From Cyclobacteriaceae bacterium (GTDB lineage Bacteria; Bacteroidota; Bacteroidia; Cytophagales; Cyclobacteriaceae): a stretch of 9,894 nt of DNA. This document shows, one piece after another, positions 1 to 6,727 of the stretch. Position 1 is the first letter of the stretch. The number at the start of each line of letters is the position of its first letter. The DNA is taken from positions 1 to 9,894 of the forward strand of contig CANHCD010000055.1 of NCBI GenBank assembly GCA_947458795.1. The letters are read 5' to 3'. The position numbers and the translations under genes are program-made. Below the pieces are notes generated by a model that was not told where the DNA came from, ran no database searches, and saw nothing but the letters and a program-made list of their open reading frames with translations.

Positions 1-813
1 CGGGGATTTGGCAAAAACAGAAGCAAGTTTGTGGAGTTGAACGCTGACCGCCCGGACTATAATTTTGATAGCCTTCCTCAGAAAAAGAATAAAAAGGAAT
101 CGGGAGATCTGATTCGACTCAACAAGTATGTGGCCAATTCGGGCATTTGTGGCCGTAGAGAAGCCGATGAGTTGATTTCCAAGGGTCTTGTGGTAGTCAA
201 TGGAGAAGTGATCAAAGAGATGGGCTACAAGGTCAAAAAGACCGATAATGTGGTCTTTCAGGGAAAGAAAATCAATCCTGAAAAGCCGGTTTATGTCTTG
301 TTAAACAAGCCCAAAGATTTCATCACCACTACCGAAGATCCCATGGAGCGCAAGACGGTCATGAAGTTGGTTGAAAATGCCTGTGAGGAGCGAATTTTTC
401 CAGTAGGTCGTTTGGATAGAAATACAACTGGCTTGCTCTTGTTTACCAATGATGGGGAGCTGGCAGCTAAGCTTTCCCATCCTTCGAATGAGATCAAGAA
501 AATTTACCAGGTCACCTTGGATAAGGCTTTGACCGCAAAGGATGAGGAAGATATTCTGGAAGGGCTTACCCTAGAGGATGGGGATGTCAAGGTAGATGAT
601 TTGCAAGTGCTCTCAAAGGATAGAAATATCCTTGGTTTAGAAATCCACGTAGGTAGAAACCGGATTGTCCGTCGAATTTTTGCGCACCTGGGTTACGAAG
701 TAGAAGCCTTGGATCGGGTGATGTATGCGGGCTTGGATAAAAAAGATTTGAAGAGAGGACATTACAGGTTCTTGAGTGAACAAGAAGTCATCCGTTTGAA
801 ATACTACATTTAA
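1..813 (+). CDS. rluB: RluB-type 23S rRNA pseudouridine synthase, 5' partial
   Basis: Converts a specific uridine in large-subunit rRNA to pseudouridine; acts in the cytoplasm during ribosome assembly. Numbered from the GTG at 31, an S4 RNA-binding domain covers about residues 28-75 (IRLNKYVANSG, RREADELI). The RsuA/RluB catalytic domain follows, with GRLDRNTTGLLLF holding the catalytic aspartate D129 (codon 415-417). The following FTNDGEL and SHP segments resemble RluB more than RsuA or RluF. The frame is open to base 1 with no stop, reading R-G-F-G-K-N-R-S-K-F before the GTG, so the gene probably starts off-window. Bacteroidota homologues often carry a long basic, low-complexity N-terminal extension, and this looks like its end. 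It ends TAA at 811-813, inside a terminator shared with the convergent thioredoxin gene. The family is certain; the exact target position is inferred. Confidence 0.9.
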   Translation, partial: RGFGKNRSKFVELNADRPDYNFDSLPQKKNKKESGDLIRLNKYVANSGICGRREADELISKGLVVVNGEVIKEMGYKVKKTDNVVFQGKKINPEKPVYVLLNKPKDFITTTEDPMERKTVMKLVENACEERIFPVGRLDRNTTGLLLFTNDGELAAKLSHPSNEIKKIYQVTLDKALTAKDEEDILEGLTLEDGDVKVDDLQVLSKDRNILGLEIHVGRNRIVRRIFAHLGYEVEALDRVMYAGLDKKDLKRGHYRFLSEQEVIRLKYYI

Positions 814-841
814 AAAAAGGGGCTAGAGCCCCTTTTTTTTT
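812..841. terminator. Bidirectional intrinsic terminator between convergent genes
   Basis: A GC stem, GGGGC-TAGA-GCCCC (819-832), is flanked by seven A (812-818) and nine T (833-841). It therefore gives a U-tract in either direction and can stop both the plus-strand pseudouridine synthase and the minus-strand thioredoxin. It overlaps both stop codons: TAA at 811-813 on plus and TAA at 842-840 on minus. The A and T tracts can also pair and lengthen the stem. Confidence 0.9.
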
Positions 842-1145
842 ATACAAATGCCTTGAGTTGCTTCAGCAGTTCTGCGTTGGTGATGAGGCCTCCTTTTCTC
901 CACAAGATCTTTCCTTTTTTGAATAGCATGAGGTGGGGAATGGAGCGAATGGCAAACTGTTGCGAGAGCTGTGGATGCTTGTCTACATTGACTTTGTAGA
1001 TGCTTACCTTTCCATCTAGTTCGGCCACCACCCGATCTAGAATTGGCGCTAATGTCTGGCAAGGACCACACCAATCTGCATAAAAGTCAACAAGGAGTAG
1101 TTCCTGACTTTGCTGTAAGACTTCTTTGGGAGATTTTTTTGGCAT
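840..1145 (-). CDS. Thioredoxin-family protein, WCGPC active site
   Basis: Small cytoplasmic dithiol-disulfide oxidoreductase of 101 residues, no signal peptide. Visible features are the VDFYADWCGPC core with active-site cysteines C26 and C29, buried D20, and the cis-proline loop RSIPH (P70) followed by LMLFKKGK. It is about the length of E. coli TrxA (109 aa). The residue after the cis-proline is His where classical thioredoxins usually have Thr, so it may be a specialised paralogue; no gene symbol is given. The ATG at 1145 is chosen. An in-frame TTG at 1160 would add five residues, but that codon lies inside the terminator stem upstream. No Shine-Dalgarno is visible: the base before ATG is the last T of that terminator's U-tract. 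It is last in the minus-strand series and converges on the pseudouridine synthase. Confidence 0.9.
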   Translation of the reverse strand: MPKKSPKEVLQQSQELLLVDFYADWCGPCQTLAPILDRVVAELDGKVSIYKVNVDKHPQLSQQFAIRSIPHLMLFKKGKILWRKGGLITNAELLKQLKAFV

Positions 1146-1169
1146 AAAAAAACCGGCCAATCGGCCGGT
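1146..1169 (-). terminator. Intrinsic terminator after the ompH pair, touching the thioredoxin start codon
   Basis: A perfect 7-bp stem, ACCGGCC / GGCCGGT (1152-1158 and 1163-1169), has a 4-nt loop. On the minus strand it is followed by seven T (1152-1146). It begins 8 nt past the TAA of the upstream ompH gene and its U-tract ends directly at the thioredoxin ATG (1145). It should end most envelope-operon transcription. In any read-through RNA the hairpin would lie right against the thioredoxin start. Confidence 0.85.
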
Positions 1170-1176
1170 CTAATTT

Positions 1177-1725
1177 TTATTTTTGAGCTGGTTTCTGAGG
1201 AAGTGGGATACCCAACTTGGTCAATACCAATTCAGTAAATTTATCTTCTTCCTTGGTGTAAAGGAGAATAGGTGCCTGTCCAGCAGTTTCAGCAAAGATG
1301 TGGGTGTAGTTGTTCTCTGCAGCTACAGCATTGATCGCATTGATTACTTTGGTTTGCACGGGCTCCAAAAGCTCGCTTAACTTTCTTTGGTAAGAAGTCT
1401 GGGCATCTTGCTCGTACTTTTGTAGATCGTCACGAAGCTTGGTGAGCTCTTGCTCTTTTGCTGCTCTAGCAGCTTCAGCCATCGTAGGAGCAGCCTTTTG
1501 ATAAGCTTCTACCTGCTTTTGGAAGTCAGCAGCTTTTGTTTGAATGTTGGTTTGCAGCTGTGTTTGGTAATCCTGTACGTCTGCGCCAATTTGCTCCATT
1601 TCTGGCATCAAATCCATGATCAATTCTACGCTGGTGTACCCGATTTTTACAGTGCTCTGAGCTTGGGCGGTGAATCCTACCAATAGCAAGGCCATTGTTG
1701 CTAGGATAACATTTACTTTCATCAT
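1177..1725 (-). CDS. Skp/OmpH-family periplasmic chaperone (distal copy)
   Basis: Predicted periplasmic holdase that keeps nascent outer-membrane proteins soluble on the way to BamA. The 182-residue protein has a signal peptide (basic start, hydrophobic residues 6-20, likely cleavage after QA at residue 22). The mature start VKIGYTSVELIMDLMPE is typical of OmpH. A long Gln/Lys/Ala-rich coiled-coil hairpin spans about 40-130, the tentacles of the Skp trimer. A small beta segment follows (THIFAETAGQAPILLYT). The C-terminus is Pro/Gln/Lys-rich. The start has two consecutive ATG codons (1725 and 1722); either works. The gene begins 12 bp after the stop of the first ompH copy, so the two are surely co-transcribed, and a terminator follows. 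It shares architecture with its neighbour but much of the sequence differs, pointing to an old duplication. Confidence 0.93.
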   Translation of the reverse strand: MMKVNVILATMALLLVGFTAQAQSTVKIGYTSVELIMDLMPEMEQIGADVQDYQTQLQTNIQTKAADFQKQVEAYQKAAPTMAEAARAAKEQELTKLRDDLQKYEQDAQTSYQRKLSELLEPVQTKVINAINAVAAENNYTHIFAETAGQAPILLYTKEEDKFTELVLTKLGIPLPQKPAQK

Positions 1726-1737
1726 TTTGGTTTGTAT

Positions 1738-2268
1738 TTATTTGTTGTCTTCGATTCCTAATTCTTCCAGGACAAACTCAGAATAGTCATGTCTTGGATC
1801 TGTGTAAATGATTGCAGAGGGACCTGCTGCCTTGTCAAAGAGGACGGCGAGGTTATTTCTGCGGGATACCCGTTCGATGGCATCGTATATTTTGGATTGT
1901 AGCGGCTGAAGTAACTCGGCCTGCTTTTGGTAGTACATGCCATCAATCCCAAATATCCTACTATTAAACTCTTGCGAAGCCTTTTGCTTTGCCTTGATTA
2001 ACTCTACTCTCTTTTGGTACATTTCTTCGGTGAGTAGGACTTCTTCAGCCTTCAGCTGAGTGGATAGTTCCTTGATCTCTTGGTCCAAATTTTGTGCCTC
2101 TTTTTTCCATTCTTCACTTTGCTTCTTCAGTTCATCCAGCACCAACTTGTAATCTGGATGCTTGTTGAGAATGTATTCAGAATCGATGTATCCGAACTTT
2201 TGGGCCGCTAGCGGTCCTGAATACAGGATAATGAAAAGTAAAAGTACAATTTTGAATGATTTATTCAT
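1738..2268 (-). CDS. Skp/OmpH-family periplasmic chaperone (proximal copy)
   Basis: Second predicted outer-membrane-protein chaperone, 176 residues. The signal peptide has a Lys-containing start, hydrophobic residues 7-20 and likely cleavage after LAA at residue 22. The mature protein opens QKFGYIDSEYILNKHPDY, close to the OmpH signature. A highly charged Lys/Glu coiled coil (about 42-125) follows, then a beta segment (AVLFDKAAGPSAIIYTD) and the ending SEFVLEELGI. Its coiled coil is more charged than that of the distal copy, which is Gln/Ala-rich, so the two may prefer different clients or form mixed trimers (inference). The ATG at 2268 has an AGGAAG sequence about 6 nt upstream, one of the few Shine-Dalgarno-like sites here. 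It lies 88 bp after bamA, a gap that could hold its own promoter. Confidence 0.93.
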   Translation of the reverse strand: MNKSFKIVLLLFIILYSGPLAAQKFGYIDSEYILNKHPDYKLVLDELKKQSEEWKKEAQNLDQEIKELSTQLKAEEVLLTEEMYQKRVELIKAKQKASQEFNSRIFGIDGMYYQKQAELLQPLQSKIYDAIERVSRRNNLAVLFDKAAGPSAIIYTDPRHDYSEFVLEELGIEDNK

Positions 2269-2302
2269 GCGTTCTTCCTGATTTTGGATTAGCTCTAGCG
2301 AA

Positions 2303-2337
2303 CAAAATTTAGTCTTTTCCTAACATAAATTAACAAA
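2303..2337 (-). promoter_or_regulatory. Candidate Bacteroidota-type promoter for the ompH pair
   Basis: In the 88-bp gap between bamA and ompH, the minus strand carries TTTG (2337-2334) and, 22 nt later, TAAATTTTG (2311-2303). These approximate the Bacteroidota -33 TTTG and -7 TAnnTTTG boxes, with spacing slightly longer than usual and an imperfect -7 match. No bamA terminator is visible in the gap. The ompH genes may therefore get both read-through and independent transcription. The gap is AT-rich, so a chance match is possible. Confidence 0.3.
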
Positions 2338-2356
2338 CGCCGAGAATTCCAAAAGA

Positions 2357-5053
2357 TTATCTGAACTGTTGCCCAATTGTAAAGTGGAATTGTGGACCAC
2401 TTCGCTTTAATGTGCCAGGGGCTAAGTCAAACCCGTATCCCCAATCAACACCAATTAGACCAAATGCAGGCATGAAAATTCGTGCGCCTGCACCTGCCGC
2501 CTTCTTAAGATCATAAGGATTGAAATCCCTGTAGTTTCCCCAGTTATTGCCTGCCTCTGCAAAGGTGAGCAAGAAGATGGTTGCAGAAGGGTTAGGGGAA
2601 ACTAGGAATCGGAGTTCCATCACATATTTATTGTACACTACTCCACCATAGGGATCTGGATCTGCTGTTCCTCGTGTACTTCTACCTGGAGTAATCGTTT
2701 GATTCTCATAACCTCTCAAACCTATAATCTCTTGACCGAGTGCAAAGTTGTTAAAGTTCATTCCATCTCCACCCATTACAAAACGCTCCAATGGAATGAT
2801 GCCTGTCTTGTTTCCATATGAACCTAAGAAGCCCATGTGTGCACGTGCACTTGCTACAAATTTAGTAGATCCAAAAAGTGGGGTATAGAAGGAGGCATCA
2901 AACATCCACTTGTGGTATTCGAGCCACTTGTATTTATCCAGGTCGTTGGACTCCTCATTAAGCGACTTATTTACCGCGTTATAAGGAGGAGTAAAATTCG
3001 TGGATAGGATGATGTTGGAACCTTGTCGTGGATAGATGGTATTGTCCACATTATTTCTTGCTATCGTCGTGTTCAAAACCACACTTTTTGAGTTTCCAGT
3101 AGGGTAGCTCAACCCAAAAGAGGTTCCGAATTGATTGAACTCGTAGTTTTGGAACTGTAGGGAGTTACTGATACTGAAGTAATCATCTGGCCAGGTGATT
3201 CGCTTGGAAAGTCCTAGTGTCACCCCAGTGATTTTGAAGAAGCCCAAATCTGCTCCGCCAGGAGTTTGACTGAAGTAATTGACCTGACGTTGTACAGAAT
3301 GGTTGAAAGCAAAGCTTAGTGAGTTTGGCTTTTTGCCACCAAACCAAGGCTCACTCAAGGAGAGGGAGTAGTTTTGGAAGGCTTGTCCGTTGGCTTGTAC
3401 GCGTACCGAAAGTTTTTGTCCATCACCTACTGGGAGTGGATCCCACTTCTTGAAATCTCCAATGTTTTTGATGGAGAAGTTGTTGAATACCAAGCCTACA
3501 GTCCCCACAAACCCAAAGAATCCTCCCCAGCCACCAGACAATTCAATCTGATCGTTTGGTCGTTCTTCCAATTCGAAAATAATGTCTACTGTCGCACTTT
3601 CGAAGTTGGGACGAAGGTCTGGGTTGATTTTTTCTGGATCAAAGTAACCAAGCGTAGAAAGTTCACGAATGGTACGTACCAATAAGCTTCGGTTAAATTT
3701 CTGACCTGGAAGAATTCGGATTTCTCGCATCACTACGTGATCTGAGGTCCGGTCATTGCCCTTGATGCCGACGCTATTCACCGTCACCTGAGGACCTTCA
3801 AAAATTCGCATTTCGAGGTCAATCGAGTCTCCGCTTACATTGATCTCTACTGGGTCGATACTAAAAAACAAGTACCCATTATCCTGGTACAAGGAACTGA
3901 CATCATCCCCTTTTTGGGGATCGTAGTTGAGTCGTTTGTCTAGCGTTTCTTTGTCGTAGACGTCCCCCTTTTCGATGCCTAATTTGGCAAGTAGGACCGC
4001 ATCGTCGTGGATATAGTTCCCTGTGAAGGAGATGTTGCGGTAGTAGTATTTGTTGCCCTCCACTAGGGAGATGTCGACGTTGATCTTGTCTTCGCTGAAT
4101 TTATAGATGGAATCCGCTAGGATCTTGGCATCTCTAAATCCTTTGCTATTGTAGAAGGCAATGGCCTTGTCTTTATCTGCTCTGTATTCCTTTGGATTGT
4201 ATTTGGATCCATTAAAGAAATTGAGCTTAAAATTTTTGTTGATGTAGGAGTTTACATCCTCTGATGTGGCCACCTTACTGGAGAGAAGGGACCGGGTAAG
4301 GCTTTCCTTATCTGCATCAAGCAGGCGGCTGTAGACATCTTTGAAGATGGATACGCGAGCATGCTCTTTTGTTTTCTTCATCTTTCCTTTCAGCGCACGA
4401 TCGCTGATTTCATCATTCCCGTAAAAAGCAATCTCGTTGATTTTTACCTTGGATTTAGGATCGATGTCAAAGCGAAGTTTGACGCTATTGGGTAATGTCG
4501 TGTCACGGTCCTGAATGATTTTTACCTCGGTATTGAGGAATCCTTTTTCCAGGTAATACTTTTCAATATTTCGTTTGGCAGTGTTGAGTACATCATCACG
4601 TACCACTCGACCACGAATGTTTACCTTATCCCGTAATTCACCTTCTTGGGTTTTGTTGATGCCTTCAAATTCCACACGGGAGAATCGGGGTCTTTCAGTA
4701 AGGTCAAGAAGCAGGTAAATGTCTTCTCCTTCAATCTTCGTCACCAAAATTTTGACATCCCCAATGATGCCTTGACCCCATAGTTTTTTTAATGCACCAG
4801 AGATAGCGTCACCAGGCACATCGATCCGATCGTCTACTTTCAAACCCGATAAGGAAATGATGGCTACTTCGTCTAGTGTGGAAAGCCCTACCGCCTTAAT
4901 CTCAGCGATTCTAAATTTTTGAGGCTTTGCATAGTTCAATTCCAGAATGTTGACTGGCTTGGTGGAGGCATAGCGACTTTGGCCCAAACGGATTTGCGCC
5001 ATAGAACTTGCCGACCAAATCAAACAAAACAGAATGAGTATACTTCTTTTCAT
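2357..5053 (-). CDS. bamA: BamA, outer-membrane protein assembly factor
   Basis: Essential Omp85-family barrel that folds and inserts outer-membrane proteins. 898 residues: signal peptide 1-19 (ends SSMA|Q), five POTRA domains at about 47-121, 122-200, 202-333, 335-420 and 422-499, and a C-terminal 16-strand barrel from about 500. POTRA3 is about 130 residues instead of about 80, because of a charged insertion at about 228-295. I recall such an insertion from other Bacteroidota BamA proteins. The loop-6 motif is LRGY (residues 779-782, codons 2719-2708), matching the (V/I)RG(F/Y) consensus. The last strand ends FTIGQQFR, so the aromatic is next to last rather than terminal. The ATG at 5053 follows uppS by 6 bp; no Shine-Dalgarno is seen. 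The tight linkage to uppS upstream and ompH downstream fits an envelope-biogenesis operon. Confidence 0.97.
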   Translation of the reverse strand: MKRSILILFCLIWSASSMAQIRLGQSRYASTKPVNILELNYAKPQKFRIAEIKAVGLSTLDEVAIISLSGLKVDDRIDVPGDAISGALKKLWGQGIIGDVKILVTKIEGEDIYLLLDLTERPRFSRVEFEGINKTQEGELRDKVNIRGRVVRDDVLNTAKRNIEKYYLEKGFLNTEVKIIQDRDTTLPNSVKLRFDIDPKSKVKINEIAFYGNDEISDRALKGKMKKTKEHARVSIFKDVYSRLLDADKESLTRSLLSSKVATSEDVNSYINKNFKLNFFNGSKYNPKEYRADKDKAIAFYNSKGFRDAKILADSIYKFSEDKINVDISLVEGNKYYYRNISFTGNYIHDDAVLLAKLGIEKGDVYDKETLDKRLNYDPQKGDDVSSLYQDNGYLFFSIDPVEINVSGDSIDLEMRIFEGPQVTVNSVGIKGNDRTSDHVVMREIRILPGQKFNRSLLVRTIRELSTLGYFDPEKINPDLRPNFESATVDIIFELEERPNDQIELSGGWGGFFGFVGTVGLVFNNFSIKNIGDFKKWDPLPVGDGQKLSVRVQANGQAFQNYSLSLSEPWFGGKKPNSLSFAFNHSVQRQVNYFSQTPGGADLGFFKITGVTLGLSKRITWPDDYFSISNSLQFQNYEFNQFGTSFGLSYPTGNSKSVVLNTTIARNNVDNTIYPRQGSNIILSTNFTPPYNAVNKSLNEESNDLDKYKWLEYHKWMFDASFYTPLFGSTKFVASARAHMGFLGSYGNKTGIIPLERFVMGGDGMNFNNFALGQEIIGLRGYENQTITPGRSTRGTADPDPYGGVVYNKYVMELRFLVSPNPSATIFLLTFAEAGNNWGNYRDFNPYDLKKAAGAGARIFMPAFGLIGVDWGYGFDLAPGTLKRSGPQFHFTIGQQFR

Positions 5054-5059
5054 TAATAC

Positions 5060-5797
5060 TTAGGGTTTAACTTGCTCACCGGTTTTTCCAAACCTTCTCT
5101 CTCTCTTTTGGTAATCTTCAATTGCGGCAAACAGGTGTTCTTTTCTAAAATCTGGCCACAACACCTCTGTAAAATACAATTCGGTGTATGCCAGCTGCCA
5201 GAGCAAGAAATTACTAATTCTAAACTCACCACTCGTACGAATCATCAGTTCTGGATCCGGGATTCCTGCGGTATCTAAATGATCCGCTACTGTGACTTGG
5301 GTAATTTCCTCTGGGCGTAATTTGCCTTCAGAGACTTTTTGAGCAATGCGTTGGGCAGCCTGAGTAAGTTCCCATTGTCCACTGTAGCTCAAGGCCAAAT
5401 GTACTGTGAGCCCTGTATTCGTGGATGTTTGGTGCATTACCTCGGTCAATTTTTCGTAGGCAGAGGTAGGTAAGCTTTTTATATCTCCGATTGCATTCAA
5501 TCGGACGTTGTTTTTCATCATTTGAGACAGTTCAGCTACAATTGTCTCTACGAGCAGTTGCATCAGTGCCTGAATTTCATCTTGGGGCCGAGACCAATTT
5601 TCTGTAGAAAACGAAAAAAGGGTGAGGTGTTGAATCCCCAGCTCTCCCGCTCCTTCAATGGATTCACGCACGGCCTGGATTGCATTCCTATGACCAAATA
5701 TACGCATGGCCCCTTTCTTTTTGGCCCAGCGTCCGTTCCCATCCATAATGATGGCAATGTGTTTTGGTAAGTTGTTTCGGTCTATATTTTCCTTCAT
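5060..5797 (-). CDS. uppS: Undecaprenyl diphosphate synthase (cis-prenyltransferase)
   Basis: Extends farnesyl diphosphate with isopentenyl diphosphate, cis-wise, to C55 undecaprenyl diphosphate, the lipid carrier for peptidoglycan, O-antigen and other surface glycans; cytosolic face of the inner membrane. Motifs: HIAIIMDGNGRWAKK with catalytic D19, FGHR, TLFSFSTENW, and near the C-terminus LMIRTSGEFRISNFLLWQ and ELYFTEVLWPDF, all diagnostic of the family. The ATG at 5797 gives 245 residues, the usual size. An in-frame TTG at 5854 would add 19 residues lying upstream of the conserved core and is disfavoured. No clear Shine-Dalgarno. The gene follows the PorG-like gene closely and precedes bamA by 6 bp, so it is probably part of one transcript with both. 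Confidence 0.96.
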   Translation of the reverse strand: MKENIDRNNLPKHIAIIMDGNGRWAKKKGAMRIFGHRNAIQAVRESIEGAGELGIQHLTLFSFSTENWSRPQDEIQALMQLLVETIVAELSQMMKNNVRLNAIGDIKSLPTSAYEKLTEVMHQTSTNTGLTVHLALSYSGQWELTQAAQRIAQKVSEGKLRPEEITQVTVADHLDTAGIPDPELMIRTSGEFRISNFLLWQLAYTELYFTEVLWPDFRKEHLFAAIEDYQKRERRFGKTGEQVKP

Positions 5798-5877
5798 TTC
5801 AGCGGCTGCAATACCTACTTTTTTGGAGGTACAAAAATGGGATTTCTTTTCCAATAAATATCCCTCTGCCTAATAAA

Positions 5878-6636
5878 TTAATAGGTGAAACACCTGGCCT
5901 TGGTGAGCGTATAGCTGACCGTCAGGCCAAGAAAATAGTACCAATCCTTGCTGTTGGGGTTCCCAAAATTCAGGCTTTTAGGGATCGCTTTGGTGTCAGG
6001 GCCAATGGGAGTCTCGTACCTCGGTAGGGCAGGAAGCGTACTGCTGAGCTGATCCAATTCGTCTGAAGTGGTTGGGCGAAAGCCAAGTTCCAATCCTAAG
6101 TTGAGCTGATTGGTGAGTAAGAACTTAAGCCCTCCTCCAAATGGAATAACCAGGGTGCCCGTTCGGTATTCTTGTACAGGTGTACCGGCATTCATTCGCC
6201 CTTTTGCATTCACAAAAGCGTAGCCCATGCCAAAGAAAGCATACGGTGAAAACCGAAACTCGCTCTTGTGGTTGACATAATCTAGGAAGTTGAACTCCAT
6301 GATTGCAGAGAGTTCGGTGACCCGACCTGTAAAATATCCCTGCCGAAGTGAGGCCAATGCATCAATCGGACGGATGCTATCCGCCGCCATGAGCTCCGCA
6401 AGGTTGACTCCTACTTTTAAGCTCCAAACATTGTCAAAATTTCTCTTGCCAAATAACGTTCCTTGAAGGCCAGATTGGCCAGTATCAATTTTTCGAATCA
6501 TATCACCCGAATAGACAGCGGTACCTATACCACCCCCTACCTCATAGCTTTGTGCAACAACTAGTGCTACTGGGCTACATACCAGGCAAAAACCCAGTAC
6601 CAAGGATTTAAAAATTTTAAAATTGATCTTTTTCAA
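5878..6636 (-). CDS. porG: DUF6089 / PorG-like outer-membrane beta-barrel (type IX secretion)
   Basis: Predicted 252-residue outer-membrane barrel. The signal peptide is KKINFKIFK followed by hydrophobic residues 11-27, with likely cleavage after VVA at 28. The mature start SYEVGGGIGTAVYSGDM is the DUF6089 signature. Alternating Gly/aromatic strands follow (FSPYAFFGMGYAFV, VIPFGGGLKF, LNLGLELGFRP, DWYYFLGLTVSYTL). In P. gingivalis the corresponding protein, PorG (PG0189 from memory), associates with the PorK/PorN rings of the type IX secretion system. It sits beside uppS, bamA and the ompH pair there, as here. Assignment therefore rests on family look plus gene order. The start is unusual: the frame has a TAG at 6657-6655 and no ATG before the signal peptide, leaving TTG at 6636. 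Seven residues, ending CFTY, follow the last beta strand. It precedes uppS closely. Confidence 0.75.
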   Translation of the reverse strand: MKKINFKIFKSLVLGFCLVCSPVALVVAQSYEVGGGIGTAVYSGDMIRKIDTGQSGLQGTLFGKRNFDNVWSLKVGVNLAELMAADSIRPIDALASLRQGYFTGRVTELSAIMEFNFLDYVNHKSEFRFSPYAFFGMGYAFVNAKGRMNAGTPVQEYRTGTLVIPFGGGLKFLLTNQLNLGLELGFRPTTSDELDQLSSTLPALPRYETPIGPDTKAIPKSLNFGNPNSKDWYYFLGLTVSYTLTKARCFTY

Positions 6637-6727
6637 GACGATGCAAGTTATGAACTACCTAACGCTAAAAAAACGAGGTCTGGTATTTAGGGGGTTAATA
6701 ATTGTTAAGCTTGTAAAGGCATACGAA
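6637..6727 (-). promoter_or_regulatory. 91-bp gap upstream of the PorG-like gene, possible promoter region
   Basis: The largest gap in the minus-strand series. It holds an AT-rich near-palindrome TTAATAATTGTTAA (6695-6708, one mismatched pair, AATT centre) and a run of seven A (6667-6673) but no GC stem with U-tract. No convincing terminator for nadK and no clean TTTG / TAnnTTTG promoter pair was found. The inverted repeat could be an operator or a weak transcript-end hairpin. Function is unassigned. Confidence 0.25.

Noticed and set aside
1158..1160. TTG as the thioredoxin start (106 residues)
   Set aside because: It lies inside the stem of the upstream terminator and adds only MAGFF before a good ATG at 1145.
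2839..2850. 12-bp palindrome GTGCACGTGCAC
   Set aside because: Falls inside the bamA barrel and encodes an ordinary A-R-A-H strand; no regulatory context.
3905..3921. ATCCCC-TTTTT-GGGGAT hairpin
   Set aside because: Inside bamA coding sequence for a DPQKGDD segment with no transcription boundary there; treated as chance.
5798..5854. TTG at 5854 as the uppS start
   Set aside because: The added 19 residues precede the conserved core. The ATG at 5797 gives the normal family length.
5764..6027. Plus-strand open frame across the uppS-porG junction
   Set aside because: Antisense to two well-supported genes, with no family-like motifs and no start signal.
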